A stretch of 64,000 bases of DNA. Source: Deinococci bacterium. GTDB lineage: Bacteria > Deinococcota > Deinococci > Deinococcales > Trueperaceae. Under the pieces are notes generated by a model. That model saw nothing but the letters and a program-made list of their open reading frames with translations, made no database searches and was not told where the DNA came from. Position numbers and translations under genes: made by a program. Shown here piece by piece: positions 31,209 through 40,408 of this stretch. The DNA lies in the NCBI GenBank assembly GCA_030149325.1, contig JASBRS010000084.1, positions 26,760-90,759 on the forward strand, given 5' to 3'. Positions within the stretch are counted from its first letter, which is position 1; every line of letters starts with the position of its first letter.

Positions 31209-31568
31209 GGGGGCGACACGGTTTCGACGGGGCCCCGCCGGAGGGTATGGTCGCGCGTCGCGGATGCAGCTGGCCGCGTTACCAAGCTGCAACGCCAATA
31301 CCTGGCAACAGCAACTACGCTCTGGCTGCGTAACCCGTAGTCAGCGTCGCCCGGAAGCCTCGCCCGTGGCTCGCCGGATCCGACGTCCCAATACGGGCTG
31401 GCGTTCCCACTCGGACGTTGGTGGGATAGCGAGAACCAAGACGTCTAAGTGCGCGGTGAGCGCCGGCCGTCGAGCCGATCGCGCGCCGACAACCGATCGA
31501 CGGCTACACGCGTAGAAGCCTGCCCACGGGGGTCTCGGACGCGGGTTCGACTCCCGCCGCCTCCACCA
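31209..31568 (+). ncRNA. ssrA: tmRNA (ssrA)
   Basis: GGGGGCGACACGGTTTCGACGGGG 5' end pairing with ...GCGGGTTCGACTCCCGCCGCCTCCACCA 3' end; internal tag ORF 31289-31333 encodes ATPIPGNSNYALAA*. Confidence 0.97.
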
Positions 31569-31744
31569 TCACCGGTCGGACGCCCAGGCGTCCGGCCGGA
31601 CGCTGTCGGCCTCCGACGCTCGATCTCGCTCAGGCCCCGGGCCCGCGGCCGACCTTCCGGCGCCGCACTTTCCTCGTTGCCCGGCTCATTCCTGCGTGCT
31701 AAGCTTGCGCCAGTCTTGATGCCAGAGCGCGAGGAGGGCCCCTA

Positions 31745-32842
31745 GTGGCAGAAGTGGTGTTGGAACACGTCTACAAGCGGTTCGGGAACGTGACCGCCGT
31801 CCAGGACTTCAACCTCCATATCGAGGACGCGGAGTTCATGGTGTTCGTCGGTCCTTCGGGGTGCGGCAAGACCACGACCCTACGCATGATCGCCGGCCTC
31901 GAGGAGATCACCGAGGGCACGGCTCGCATCGGTGATCGCGTGGTGAACGACGTCCCGCCCAAGGACCGCGACATCGCCATGGTGTTCCAGAACTACGCGC
32001 TCTACCCGCACATGAACGTGCACCAGAACATGTCGTTCGGGCTCCGCCTGCGCAAGACGCCGCGCGACGAGATCGAGAAGCGGGTCCGTGAGACCGCCCA
32101 GATCCTCCAGATCGAGCACCTCCTCGATCGCCGGCCGCGCGAGCTGTCGGGCGGCCAGCGTCAGCGCGTCGCTCTGGGGCGCGCCATCGTACGCGAGCCC
32201 AAGGTGTTCCTCATGGACGAGCCGCTGTCGAACCTCGACGCCAAGCTGCGCGTCGAGATGCGCGCCTCGATCAGCAAGCTCCACCGTCAGCTCGGCGTCA
32301 CGACCATCTACGTGACGCACGACCAGATCGAAGCCATGACCATGGGCACGCGCATCGTGGTCATGAAGGACGGCCTCATCCAGCAGGTCGACAGCCCGAT
32401 CAACCTCTACGACAGGCCGACGAACAAGTTCGTCGCCGGCTTCATCGGCTCGCCCGCCATGAACTTCATGGTCGGTACGGTGCACGACGGCCGCATCAAG
32501 AGCGGGCAGTTCGACGTCAAGCCCAACGGCGAGCTCGGCCAGAAGCTCGCGCCCTACAACGGCAAGAAGGTCTACCTCGGCATCCGGCCCGAGAACCTCG
32601 GCCTGAAGGGCTTCACCGACATCCCCGAGGCCGACAACGGCATCGACGCCACCGTCGACGTGGTCGAGCCGCTGGGCGCCGAGACGCAGATCATCGCCTC
32701 GGTCGGCGGCGACCAGAGCGTGGTGGCGAAGGTCGATCCGCACGCCCACGTCCAGGCCGGCGACCAGGTACGACTGCTGGCCGACGTGCGCTTCCTCCAC
32801 GCCTTCGACATCGAAAGCGAGCACAACCTGCGCTTCCACTGA
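31745..32842 (+). CDS. ugpC: ABC transporter ATP-binding protein, MalK/UgpC (MsmK) type
   Basis: GPSGCGKTTTLRMIAGLE; LSGGQRQRVALGRAIVR; regulatory C-terminal domain (GIRPENL). Confidence 0.95.
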   Translation: MAEVVLEHVYKRFGNVTAVQDFNLHIEDAEFMVFVGPSGCGKTTTLRMIAGLEEITEGTARIGDRVVNDVPPKDRDIAMVFQNYALYPHMNVHQNMSFGLRLRKTPRDEIEKRVRETAQILQIEHLLDRRPRELSGGQRQRVALGRAIVREPKVFLMDEPLSNLDAKLRVEMRASISKLHRQLGVTTIYVTHDQIEAMTMGTRIVVMKDGLIQQVDSPINLYDRPTNKFVAGFIGSPAMNFMVGTVHDGRIKSGQFDVKPNGELGQKLAPYNGKKVYLGIRPENLGLKGFTDIPEADNGIDATVDVVEPLGAETQIIASVGGDQSVVAKVDPHAHVQAGDQVRLLADVRFLHAFDIESEHNLRFH

Positions 32843-32883
32843 GGCGCACGCGAGGACCCGATCGGGTCCCAGCCACGAGGACG

Positions 32884-32909
32884 ACGGGCCCGCCGCCAGG
32901 CGGGCCCGT
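32884..32909 (+). terminator. Intrinsic-terminator-like hairpin
   Basis: Perfect 11-bp stem ACGGGCCCGCC-GCCA-GGCGGGCCCGT. Confidence 0.8.
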
Positions 32910-32994
32910 TCCGGTCTTGTGCCGGGCCCGTGTCGCGACGGCCGTCCCACGCGTGCCCGCCGCGCTGCGGACCCCACGGTAGACTGTGGCCGTC

Positions 32995-34884
32995 ATGATC
33001 CTGGCCGCCCTGCACAAGGTCGAGAAGGCCTACGGAGACCAGGTGGTCCTGGCGGACGCCACCCTCGAGCTCCGGGACGGCGATCGCGCGGCGCTGATCG
33101 GACGCAACGGCGCCGGCAAGACCACGGTGCTGAGGCTGCTGATGGGGCTGGAGGAGCCCGACCGCGGAGCCGTGCACCGGGGCGAGGGCGTCACGGCGGC
33201 CCTTCTGGCGCAGGACCCCGTGTTCGACGAGGCGGCGCGGGTGATCGACACGGCCGAGCGCGCCTTCGCCGACCTCGAGGTGATGGAGGCGGGCCTGCAG
33301 GAGCTGGAGCGCGCCGGCCTCGACGATCCCGAGCGCTACCACCGCTGGGAGCAGTTGCACGCCACCTTCGAGCGCCGCGGGGGCTACGCCCGCCGCGCGC
33401 GCCGTGACGCCGTGCTCGACGCCCTGGGCTTCCGAGGGCGCGAGATGCAAGCGGTCGCGCAGCTCTCCGGAGGGGAACGCACGCGCTTGGGCCTGGCTCG
33501 CTTGCTGATGGCCCAGCCGGACGTGCTGTTGCTCGACGAACCGACCAACCACCTCGACATCGACATGCGGACGTGGCTCGAAGGCTACCTCGTCCGCTAC
33601 CCCGGTGCCGCCCTGATCGTCTCGCACGACCGTGCCTTCCTGGACGGCGCGTGCAGTCGCACGGCCGAGGTCTCGCGAGGCCGCCTGCGCATCGGGGATG
33701 GCGCTCCCACGGCCTTCCGGGCGGCACGCGAGGAGGAGCGCCGCATCCAGGAGGCGACGCGCCTCAACCAGGAGAAGGAGCGCGACCGTCTGGCCGCGGC
33801 CGCTGCGCAGATGAAGCGCTGGGCGGGGCAGAGCGAGAAGCTCCATCGTCGGGCGAAGGCGATGGAACGGCGCGTCGAGCGGCACGAGCGAACCATGGTC
33901 GAGGCCCCGGACGGGGACGAACGCAGCACGCGCTTCCGCTTCGACTGCGACCCCTCCGGCGAGATCGTCCTGAGCGCGCGCCACCTGTCGAAGGCCTTCG
34001 GGCGGACGCTCTTCGAGGACGTCACGCTCGAGCTCAGGCAGGGCCAGCGGGTCGCCTTGGTCGGCCCCAACGGGGCGGGCAAGACGAGCCTGCTCCGACT
34101 GCTGCTGGGCGAGGCCGCCAGCGACGACCCGCGCGCCGAGGTGCGCACCGGCGCCCGCGTGCGACTGGGCTACTACGACCAGGACCTGCACGGGGTCGAC
34201 CCGGAGGCCACCCTCATCGAGGAGATGATCCGCCTCGTTGGGGACGTCGAGGCCCACAACCTGCTCGGGCGCTTCCTGTTCCCTTTCGACGCTCAGTACA
34301 AGCGTGTGCGCGACCTGTCGGGGGGCGAGCGGGCGCGGCTCGCCCTGCTCAAGCTCACGCTCAGCCGGGCCAACCTGCTGATCCTGGACGAGCCGACCAA
34401 CCACCTCGACGTCGAGATGATCGAGGCCCTCGAAGCGGCCCTGGCGGCCTACCCGGGCACGCTGCTGCTGGTATCGCACGACCGGCGCTTCCTGGAGGCC
34501 CTGGTGGACGAGGTGTGGGAGGTCCGGGACGGCCGCTTCGAGACGTTCGAGGGCGACTTCGGGTTCTACACCCGGCTCAAGCGCCGGCGGGCCGAGCGGG
34601 CTGCGGAGGAGCGGCAGCAGGCCGCCGCCGCGACCGAGCCGGAGGTGGCCCGGCCCCGAGGGCCCTCGCGCTGGAGCCTCGAGCGGCGCAGGGAAGCGCT
34701 GGAGGCCGATGTCGCCGCGCTCGAGGGCGAACTGGAGGCGCTCGAACGGCGTCTGGCGGCACCCACCGCCGAGGCCGTCGATGACGTGGTCGCCCTCGGG
34801 GAGAGGCACGCCGAGGTCGAGGCGCGGCTCATCGAGGCGATGTCAGAGTGGGAAGATGTGACGGAACGGCTGGGCGCCACCTGA
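32995..34884 (+). CDS. ABC-F family ATPase (Uup-like)
   Basis: Two ABC domains (GRNGAGKTTVLRLL; GPNGAGKTSLLRLL), two LSGGER motifs, C-terminal coiled coil; in-frame GTG at 32986 also possible. Confidence 0.93.
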   Translation: MILAALHKVEKAYGDQVVLADATLELRDGDRAALIGRNGAGKTTVLRLLMGLEEPDRGAVHRGEGVTAALLAQDPVFDEAARVIDTAERAFADLEVMEAGLQELERAGLDDPERYHRWEQLHATFERRGGYARRARRDAVLDALGFRGREMQAVAQLSGGERTRLGLARLLMAQPDVLLLDEPTNHLDIDMRTWLEGYLVRYPGAALIVSHDRAFLDGACSRTAEVSRGRLRIGDGAPTAFRAAREEERRIQEATRLNQEKERDRLAAAAAQMKRWAGQSEKLHRRAKAMERRVERHERTMVEAPDGDERSTRFRFDCDPSGEIVLSARHLSKAFGRTLFEDVTLELRQGQRVALVGPNGAGKTSLLRLLLGEAASDDPRAEVRTGARVRLGYYDQDLHGVDPEATLIEEMIRLVGDVEAHNLLGRFLFPFDAQYKRVRDLSGGERARLALLKLTLSRANLLILDEPTNHLDVEMIEALEAALAAYPGTLLLVSHDRRFLEALVDEVWEVRDGRFETFEGDFGFYTRLKRRRAERAAEERQQAAAATEPEVARPRGPSRWSLERRREALEADVAALEGELEALERRLAAPTAEAVDDVVALGERHAEVEARLIEAMSEWEDVTERLGAT

Positions 34885-34927
34885 GAGCGGCGCCGTGCTC
34901 CGCAGCGGCGGAGCCGAAGGAGGAAGC

Positions 34928-35686
34928 ATGCAGCGCGTGCGCTACCGGAGCTTCGATGGGGACCACTGGGGCGAGATCGACGGGGGCTACGTCCAGCCTC
35001 TCTCGGCCATGCTGGGCCGACCGAGCGGTCCGCCCATCCCCCTGGGCGACGTCACCCTGCTGCCGCCGTGTGACCCGTCGATCATCGTGTGCGTGGGCAG
35101 GAACTACGCGCTCCACATCCGCGAGATGGGGCACGAGGCGGCCGGGCTGCCCAAGGAGCCGGGGCTTTTCCTGAAGGGCATCAACACCCTCCGCGGACCC
35201 GGCGACGACATCCCCTACCCGGCCTGGACGCAGGACCTCCAGCACGAGGGGGAGCTCGCGGTGGTGATCGCGCGGGAGATGCGCGACGTCGAGCCCGACG
35301 ACGCCCTCAGCTACGTCCTGGGGTACACCTGCGCCTGCGACGTCACCGCCCGCGACAAGCAGCGCGCCGACCTCCAGTGGGTGCGCGGCAAGTCCGCCGA
35401 TGGCTTCTGCCCCGTGGGGCCGTGGCTCGAGACCGACCTCGATCCCGAGGACGTGCGGGTCGTCACCCGTGTCAACGGGGTCGTGAGGCAGGACGGGCGG
35501 ACGCGCGACATGATCTTCCCGGTGGCGCAGGTGCTGTCCTACATCAGTCGCTTCATGACGCTGGGGCCGGGCGACCTGGTCCTCACCGGCACGCCCGAGG
35601 GGGTCGGCCCCCTCCAGGTCGGGGACACCGTGGAGGTCGAGATCGAGGGCATCGGTACCCTCATCAACGAGGTCGCGCGCGGATGA
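34928..35686 (+). CDS. Fumarylacetoacetate hydrolase family protein
   Basis: CVGRNYALHIREMGHE; DVTARDKQ; TGTPEGVGPL. Confidence 0.94.
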   Translation: MQRVRYRSFDGDHWGEIDGGYVQPLSAMLGRPSGPPIPLGDVTLLPPCDPSIIVCVGRNYALHIREMGHEAAGLPKEPGLFLKGINTLRGPGDDIPYPAWTQDLQHEGELAVVIAREMRDVEPDDALSYVLGYTCACDVTARDKQRADLQWVRGKSADGFCPVGPWLETDLDPEDVRVVTRVNGVVRQDGRTRDMIFPVAQVLSYISRFMTLGPGDLVLTGTPEGVGPLQVGDTVEVEIEGIGTLINEVARG

Positions 35687-36642
35687 CCGCGTTCCCCGAT
35701 TTCCCGCGTGCCCGTGATTTCGGGGGCACGTGGGCGATCGACACCTTCCACAACGGCTTGCCTGGCACCGTCGGGGTCTTCCTGGTGCCGCTCCCGACCG
35801 GCGGCTTCGCCCTGGTCGAGAGCGGCCCCGGCTCGACCCTCGAGAACGTACGGGCGGGCGTGGAGGCCGCGGGGTACGACGTGGAGCAGCTTCGCAGCGT
35901 GCTGGTGACGCACATCCACCTCGACCACGCAGGGGCGGCCGGAGCCCTGGCCCGCGCCACCGGTGCCGAGGTCGTGGTGCACGCCCTCGGGGCCCCGCAC
36001 CTGGCCGACCCCACGCGCCTCGTCGCCAGCGCCCGCCGCATCTACGGCGAGGCGATGGACGAGCTGTGGGGCCCGATGGCGCCGGTCCCCGGCGACCGGC
36101 TGCGGTCGGTCGAAGGGGACGACCTCGTCGACGTCGGCGGCCTCCAGGTGCGTGTACTGCACACGCCCGGCCACGCGGCCCACCACGTCAGCTACCTGTT
36201 CCCCGACGGCACCCTCTTCACCGGCGACAGCGCCGGGATCCGCCTGCCCGCCTCCCCGCTGACGCGGCCGGCGTTGCCGCCGCCCGAATTGGCGCTCGAG
36301 GCGTGGGAGGACAGCGTGGCCCGGATGCGCGACGCCGGACCCGAGCGCCTCATGCTCACCCACTTCGGCGAGGTCCGCGAGGCCGACCGGCACCTCGCCG
36401 AGTTGCCGGAGCGCAACCGCCTGTGGGCGGAGGAGGTGCTGGCGGGGATGAACGCCGGAGAGGACGAGCCAGCGCTGATGCGGCGCGTCCAGTCCCTGGA
36501 GGACCGTGAACTGCAGGCCGGCGGGGCGTTGGCCGGCGTCCGCGTCCGCAACAAGGCGGTCAGCGATGCCGCGATGACGGTGATGGGGGTCGCCCGCTAC
36601 TGGCGCAAGCACCACCCCGACCGACTCGAGACCGCAGGGTGA
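35683..36642 (+). CDS. MBL-fold metallo-hydrolase
   Basis: VLVTHIHLDHAGAAG; HTPGHAAHHVSY; TGDSAGIR. Confidence 0.93.
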   Translation: MTAFPDFPRARDFGGTWAIDTFHNGLPGTVGVFLVPLPTGGFALVESGPGSTLENVRAGVEAAGYDVEQLRSVLVTHIHLDHAGAAGALARATGAEVVVHALGAPHLADPTRLVASARRIYGEAMDELWGPMAPVPGDRLRSVEGDDLVDVGGLQVRVLHTPGHAAHHVSYLFPDGTLFTGDSAGIRLPASPLTRPALPPPELALEAWEDSVARMRDAGPERLMLTHFGEVREADRHLAELPERNRLWAEEVLAGMNAGEDEPALMRRVQSLEDRELQAGGALAGVRVRNKAVSDAAMTVMGVARYWRKHHPDRLETAG

Positions 36643-36670
36643 GCCAGCGGGGGGCAGGTAGAGTGAACGC

Positions 36671-37285
36671 ATGACGCGCTTCCCTCTCGGACGCCCGGCC
36701 AGGATCGCGGTGCTGGCCTCGGGGCGCGGCTCGAACCTCGAGGCGCTGCTGCGGTCCTTCCCGCCCGGCGACGAGCTCGGCGAGATCCGTCTGGTGCTGA
36801 GCAACCGGGCCTCGGCGCCGGCGCTGGCCAAGGCGCGCGCCGCAGGCGTCGACGCCGTCCACGTGCCGTACCCCGACCGGGCGACCTTCGAAGACCGCGC
36901 CCTCGCCCTGCTCGACGGGGCCGACATCGATCTGGTGTGCCTGGCCGGCTTCATGCGCATCCTCTCGCCCGGCTTCGTCCGCCACTTCCGCGGACGCGTG
37001 CTCAACGTCCATCCCAGCCTGCTGCCGGCGTTCCGGGGGTTGCACGCGCAGCGGCAGGCCATCGAGGCCGGCGTCCGCGAGAGCGGCTGCACCGTCCACC
37101 TGGTCGACGAGGGCGTCGATACCGGGCGCATCCTGGTGCAACGGCGCGTCGAGGTCCTGCCCGACGACGACGAGGAGAGCCTGGCCCAGCGCATCCGTGT
37201 GCAGGAGCACGAGGCCTTCCCCGAGGCCGTTCGGCTGGTCCTGGCGGGACGCATCGACGCCACGGGCACGGAGGTGGAGGCGTGA
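36671..37285 (+). CDS. purN: Phosphoribosylglycinamide formyltransferase
   Basis: VLASGRGSNLEALL; LAGFMRILSPGFV; NVHPSLLPAFRGLHAQRQAIEAGVRESGCTVHLVDEGVDTG. Confidence 0.97.
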   Translation: MTRFPLGRPARIAVLASGRGSNLEALLRSFPPGDELGEIRLVLSNRASAPALAKARAAGVDAVHVPYPDRATFEDRALALLDGADIDLVCLAGFMRILSPGFVRHFRGRVLNVHPSLLPAFRGLHAQRQAIEAGVRESGCTVHLVDEGVDTGRILVQRRVEVLPDDDEESLAQRIRVQEHEAFPEAVRLVLAGRIDATGTEVEA

Positions 37286-38529
37286 AGGTCCTGGTGGTGG
37301 GCAGCGGCGGGCGCGAGCACGCCCTTGCCTGGAAGCTGGCCGCATCGCCGCGCGTCCGGGAGGTCGTGGTCGCCCCGGGCAACGCCGGCATGCGCGACGT
37401 CGCTCGCGTGGTGGACGTGTCGCTGCGGGTCGACGCGCTGCTCGCGTTGGCGCGCCGCGAGGAGGTCGACTTCACCGTGGTCGGCCCGGAGGCCCCGCTC
37501 GTCGGCGGCATCGTCGACGCCTTCGAGGCCGAGGGCCTGCGCATCTTCGGTCCCAGCGCCGAGGCCGCACGGCTGGAGGGATCGAAGCGCTTCGCCAAGG
37601 AGTTCATGGCCCGGCACGGCATCCCCAGCGCCGCCTTCGGGAGCTTCCGCGACGCTGCTGCAGCCCACGCCTACCTGAGCGAGGTCGGTGCGCCCATCGT
37701 CGTCAAGGACTCTGGGCTCGCGGCCGGCAAGGGCGTGACCGTGGCGCGGACGCTCGACGAGGCGAGGGCGGCGGTCGACGCGATCTTCGAGCGGCCGGGT
37801 GCCGAGGTGGTCATCGAGGAGATGTTGGTGGGCCAGGAGGTCAGCCTCCTGATCTTCACCGACGGCCTCGCCTACCGGCCCATGGTGCTCGCGCAGGACT
37901 ACAAGCAGGCGCTGGACGGCGACCAGGGCCCGATGACCGGCGGCATGGGGACGGTCGCGCCCGCCACCGTGCTGAGCTCCGCGCAACAGTGGCAGGCGAT
38001 GGCCAAGGTGGTGGAGCCCACCCTCAAGGCGCTCAATGCCGACGGCATCGCCTACCAGGGGGTGCTCTTCATCGGCCTGATGATGACCGAGGAGGGCGCC
38101 AAGGTGCTGGAGTTCAACGTGCGCTTCGGCGACCCCGAGACGCAGGTGGTGCTGCCGCTCATGGACAACGACCTGCTGCGGGTGCTCGAGAGCGTGGTCG
38201 ATCGCCGGTTGGCGCGCCTCGAGCTGTGCTGGACGGGTCGCAAGGCGGCCTGCGTGGTGATGGCGGCGCCCGGCTACCCTGGGGCCTACCGCAAGGGGGT
38301 GCCCATCCACATCCCCGATGACCTCGGCCCCGACGTGGTGGTGTTCCATGCTGGCACGGCCGTGGAGGACGGCCGCCTGGTGTCGAGCGGGGGTCGAGTC
38401 CTGAACGTGGTCGCGCTGGCCGACGATCTGGCCGAGGCTGTCGACCGCGCGTACGCGGCGGCGGCGCGTATCGACTTCCCGGGAGCGCACCTGCGGCGCG
38501 ATATCGGAGCGCGTCTCCTGCGCCGCTGA
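37282..38529 (+). CDS. purD: Phosphoribosylamine-glycine ligase
   Basis: MKVLVVGSGGREHALAWKL; VVKDSGLAAGKGV; FNVRFGDPETQ. Confidence 0.97.
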   Translation: MKVLVVGSGGREHALAWKLAASPRVREVVVAPGNAGMRDVARVVDVSLRVDALLALARREEVDFTVVGPEAPLVGGIVDAFEAEGLRIFGPSAEAARLEGSKRFAKEFMARHGIPSAAFGSFRDAAAAHAYLSEVGAPIVVKDSGLAAGKGVTVARTLDEARAAVDAIFERPGAEVVIEEMLVGQEVSLLIFTDGLAYRPMVLAQDYKQALDGDQGPMTGGMGTVAPATVLSSAQQWQAMAKVVEPTLKALNADGIAYQGVLFIGLMMTEEGAKVLEFNVRFGDPETQVVLPLMDNDLLRVLESVVDRRLARLELCWTGRKAACVVMAAPGYPGAYRKGVPIHIPDDLGPDVVVFHAGTAVEDGRLVSSGGRVLNVVALADDLAEAVDRAYAAAARIDFPGAHLRRDIGARLLRR

Positions 38530-38583
38530 AGCCGACGTCCGGGGCCGACGCGGCCCCCGCACGAGCCGGGCTACCATGGCCGC

Positions 38584-39507
38584 ATGATCGATGATTTCGA
38601 GGCCCTCGCCGCCCGCGACGAGGGTGGATTCCTAACGCGACTCGCCTCCCTCCCGGGTTCGTACGACGGTCCCGACGGACGCCAGCCCGAGCCCTACGGG
38701 GTGATGGCATTCGGCGAAGCGTCGCTGCTGCCGTCGCTGCTAGCGCCCTGGGTCGACGGAACGATGGTCGGCGAGGGGACGCAGTTCCTGCTGGCCTCCG
38801 GCTTCGACTTCGGGGAGGTGGCGGCGCTGCGCCTCGCCGCCGAGGTCGGCGGCGCGGCTCCCATCGTGATCGGCGACGCCGCCTACCAGCCCTCGTTCCG
38901 CGTCGCGGCAGGCACGCTCAGCCCGTACGTGCACGTGAGCTACCTGGCGTACGCCACCGGCCACGCCGAGGCGCTGGCCGCGGCGGAGGCGCGCATGCGC
39001 GATCTCGCCCCCCAGCTGGCGAAGGACGTTCCCACCGAACTCAACCCCGCCAAGCGGCTGGCCTGGGCGCTGTGGAACCGGGTCCCTCTGCTGCTCTCGC
39101 CGCGCGCCCTGGTGCCCCTGCAGGCCCTCGTCCAGCAGGTCCTGGCGCGGGTCGGGAAGACCCTGTCGGTCACCGCCGGCGCCCACCCCAGCGCGGTGGC
39201 TGCCGCTGCGTTCGAGGGTCGGCATCAGCTCGGAGACGACGTCGTAGGGCTGGTGTTGGGGGCGGAGGACCGCGAGCTCGAGCTCGTCCGCGAGGTCCTG
39301 GCCACCCGCGTGGCGCAGGTCGAGAACCTCGCGGAGCAGGTCGGCGACCCGATCGCGGGGCTGGGCGACACGGTGGCACAGGCGTTGGTGCTGTGGTACC
39401 TGAGCGTCTGGGTCGCCGCCTACCTGGCCCTCCTGCACGGCTTCGATCCCTCCGACGACGACGTCTACGGGCGTGTCCGCGACAGCGCCGAGGCGTCCGC
39501 GGGCTGA
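38584..39507 (+). CDS. Divergent SIS-domain protein resembling bifunctional phosphoglucose/phosphomannose isomerase
   Basis: C-terminal 'QALVLWYLSVWVAAYLALLHGFDPSDDDVYGRVRD' resembles the bact-PGI C-terminal signature; WNRVPLLLS segment. Confidence 0.55.
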   Translation: MIDDFEALAARDEGGFLTRLASLPGSYDGPDGRQPEPYGVMAFGEASLLPSLLAPWVDGTMVGEGTQFLLASGFDFGEVAALRLAAEVGGAAPIVIGDAAYQPSFRVAAGTLSPYVHVSYLAYATGHAEALAAAEARMRDLAPQLAKDVPTELNPAKRLAWALWNRVPLLLSPRALVPLQALVQQVLARVGKTLSVTAGAHPSAVAAAAFEGRHQLGDDVVGLVLGAEDRELELVREVLATRVAQVENLAEQVGDPIAGLGDTVAQALVLWYLSVWVAAYLALLHGFDPSDDDVYGRVRDSAEASAG

Positions 39508-39565
39508 AGCGCGACCGCGGGCGAAGTCCTCATTCCGGGACCGGGGGCTCGCGGTAGAGTGGCGC

Positions 39566-40285
39566 ATGCGACGCACCGCCATGACGTTCGGGCCGCTGGG
39601 GTTGCTGCTGGTGTTGTTGTCGGCGTGCGCCCCCGCGGGGCAGCAGCAGGTCACCGTGCAGCAGCTCACCAAGCCGGTCAGCTACTACCCGCACCAGACC
39701 GGTGCCCACTGGGAGTACCTGCCGGACGGGGCCAGGCTCACCGACCCTCGCTTGGTCTCCGACGTCGAGGGGCCTACCGTCCTGGACGGGCAGGTCTGGA
39801 TCGCGTGGCATATCCAGGGGCGCGGTCTCGACGTCACGCGTTACCGCCAGTACCGCGACGACGGCGTCTACCTGGGGCGCGAGAACAAGCTCGGGACCGT
39901 GATCAACTTCGATCCGCCCATCCATGAGTTCCCGGCGGCCGCCGACATGCGGGTCGGAGCCACCTGGTCGGGCGATACCAAGGTCGATGTGGTCGCTACC
40001 GACGGTTCAGCGAAGAGCGCCAGCAAGTCGCTGAACGTCCACTACGTCTACACCGTGGTCGACCAGCGCAAGGTGACGATGGCGGCGGGCAGCTTCGACG
40101 TCTACGTGGTGTCGTTCACGACACGGACCCTGGATGCCAACGCCAACGTGACCAACCAGCTCACCCAGCAGTTCTGGTTCACCCCGTACGTGGGCGAGGT
40201 CCGCGACGAGAACGGCAACGTGCTCATCGCCAGCAACGTGCTCAAGCCCGCTCCCGATGCCGGAAGCGGCGGCGGAGGGTCCTGA
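39566..40285 (+). CDS. Predicted lipoprotein of unknown function
   Basis: Lipobox LLLVLLSAC|APAG; no recognised domain. Confidence 0.75.
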   Translation: MRRTAMTFGPLGLLLVLLSACAPAGQQQVTVQQLTKPVSYYPHQTGAHWEYLPDGARLTDPRLVSDVEGPTVLDGQVWIAWHIQGRGLDVTRYRQYRDDGVYLGRENKLGTVINFDPPIHEFPAAADMRVGATWSGDTKVDVVATDGSAKSASKSLNVHYVYTVVDQRKVTMAAGSFDVYVVSFTTRTLDANANVTNQLTQQFWFTPYVGEVRDENGNVLIASNVLKPAPDAGSGGGGS

Positions 40286-40408
40286 TCCGGCGGGAGCCGC
40301 CTCGGTCCCTGCCGCGGCCGGAATCGGTCCTGCGCCACGCTTCGGACGAACCCCGCTCTGATAGACTCGGTTGGCGAACATGGCCGCTCGGGGAGGTGGT
40401 TCACGGCG

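Noticed and set aside
35539-38577. 1,012-aa minus-strand ORF antisense to the FAH-MBL-purN-purD genes
   Set aside because: Shadow ORF; the opposite strand carries unmistakable conserved enzymes. The same reasoning applies to 15475-17559 (-), 32572-34809 (-), 40007-42199 (-), 43957-46419 (+), 46532-47905 (+), 47997-50087 (+), 50676-53483 (+) and 56607-58193 (-).
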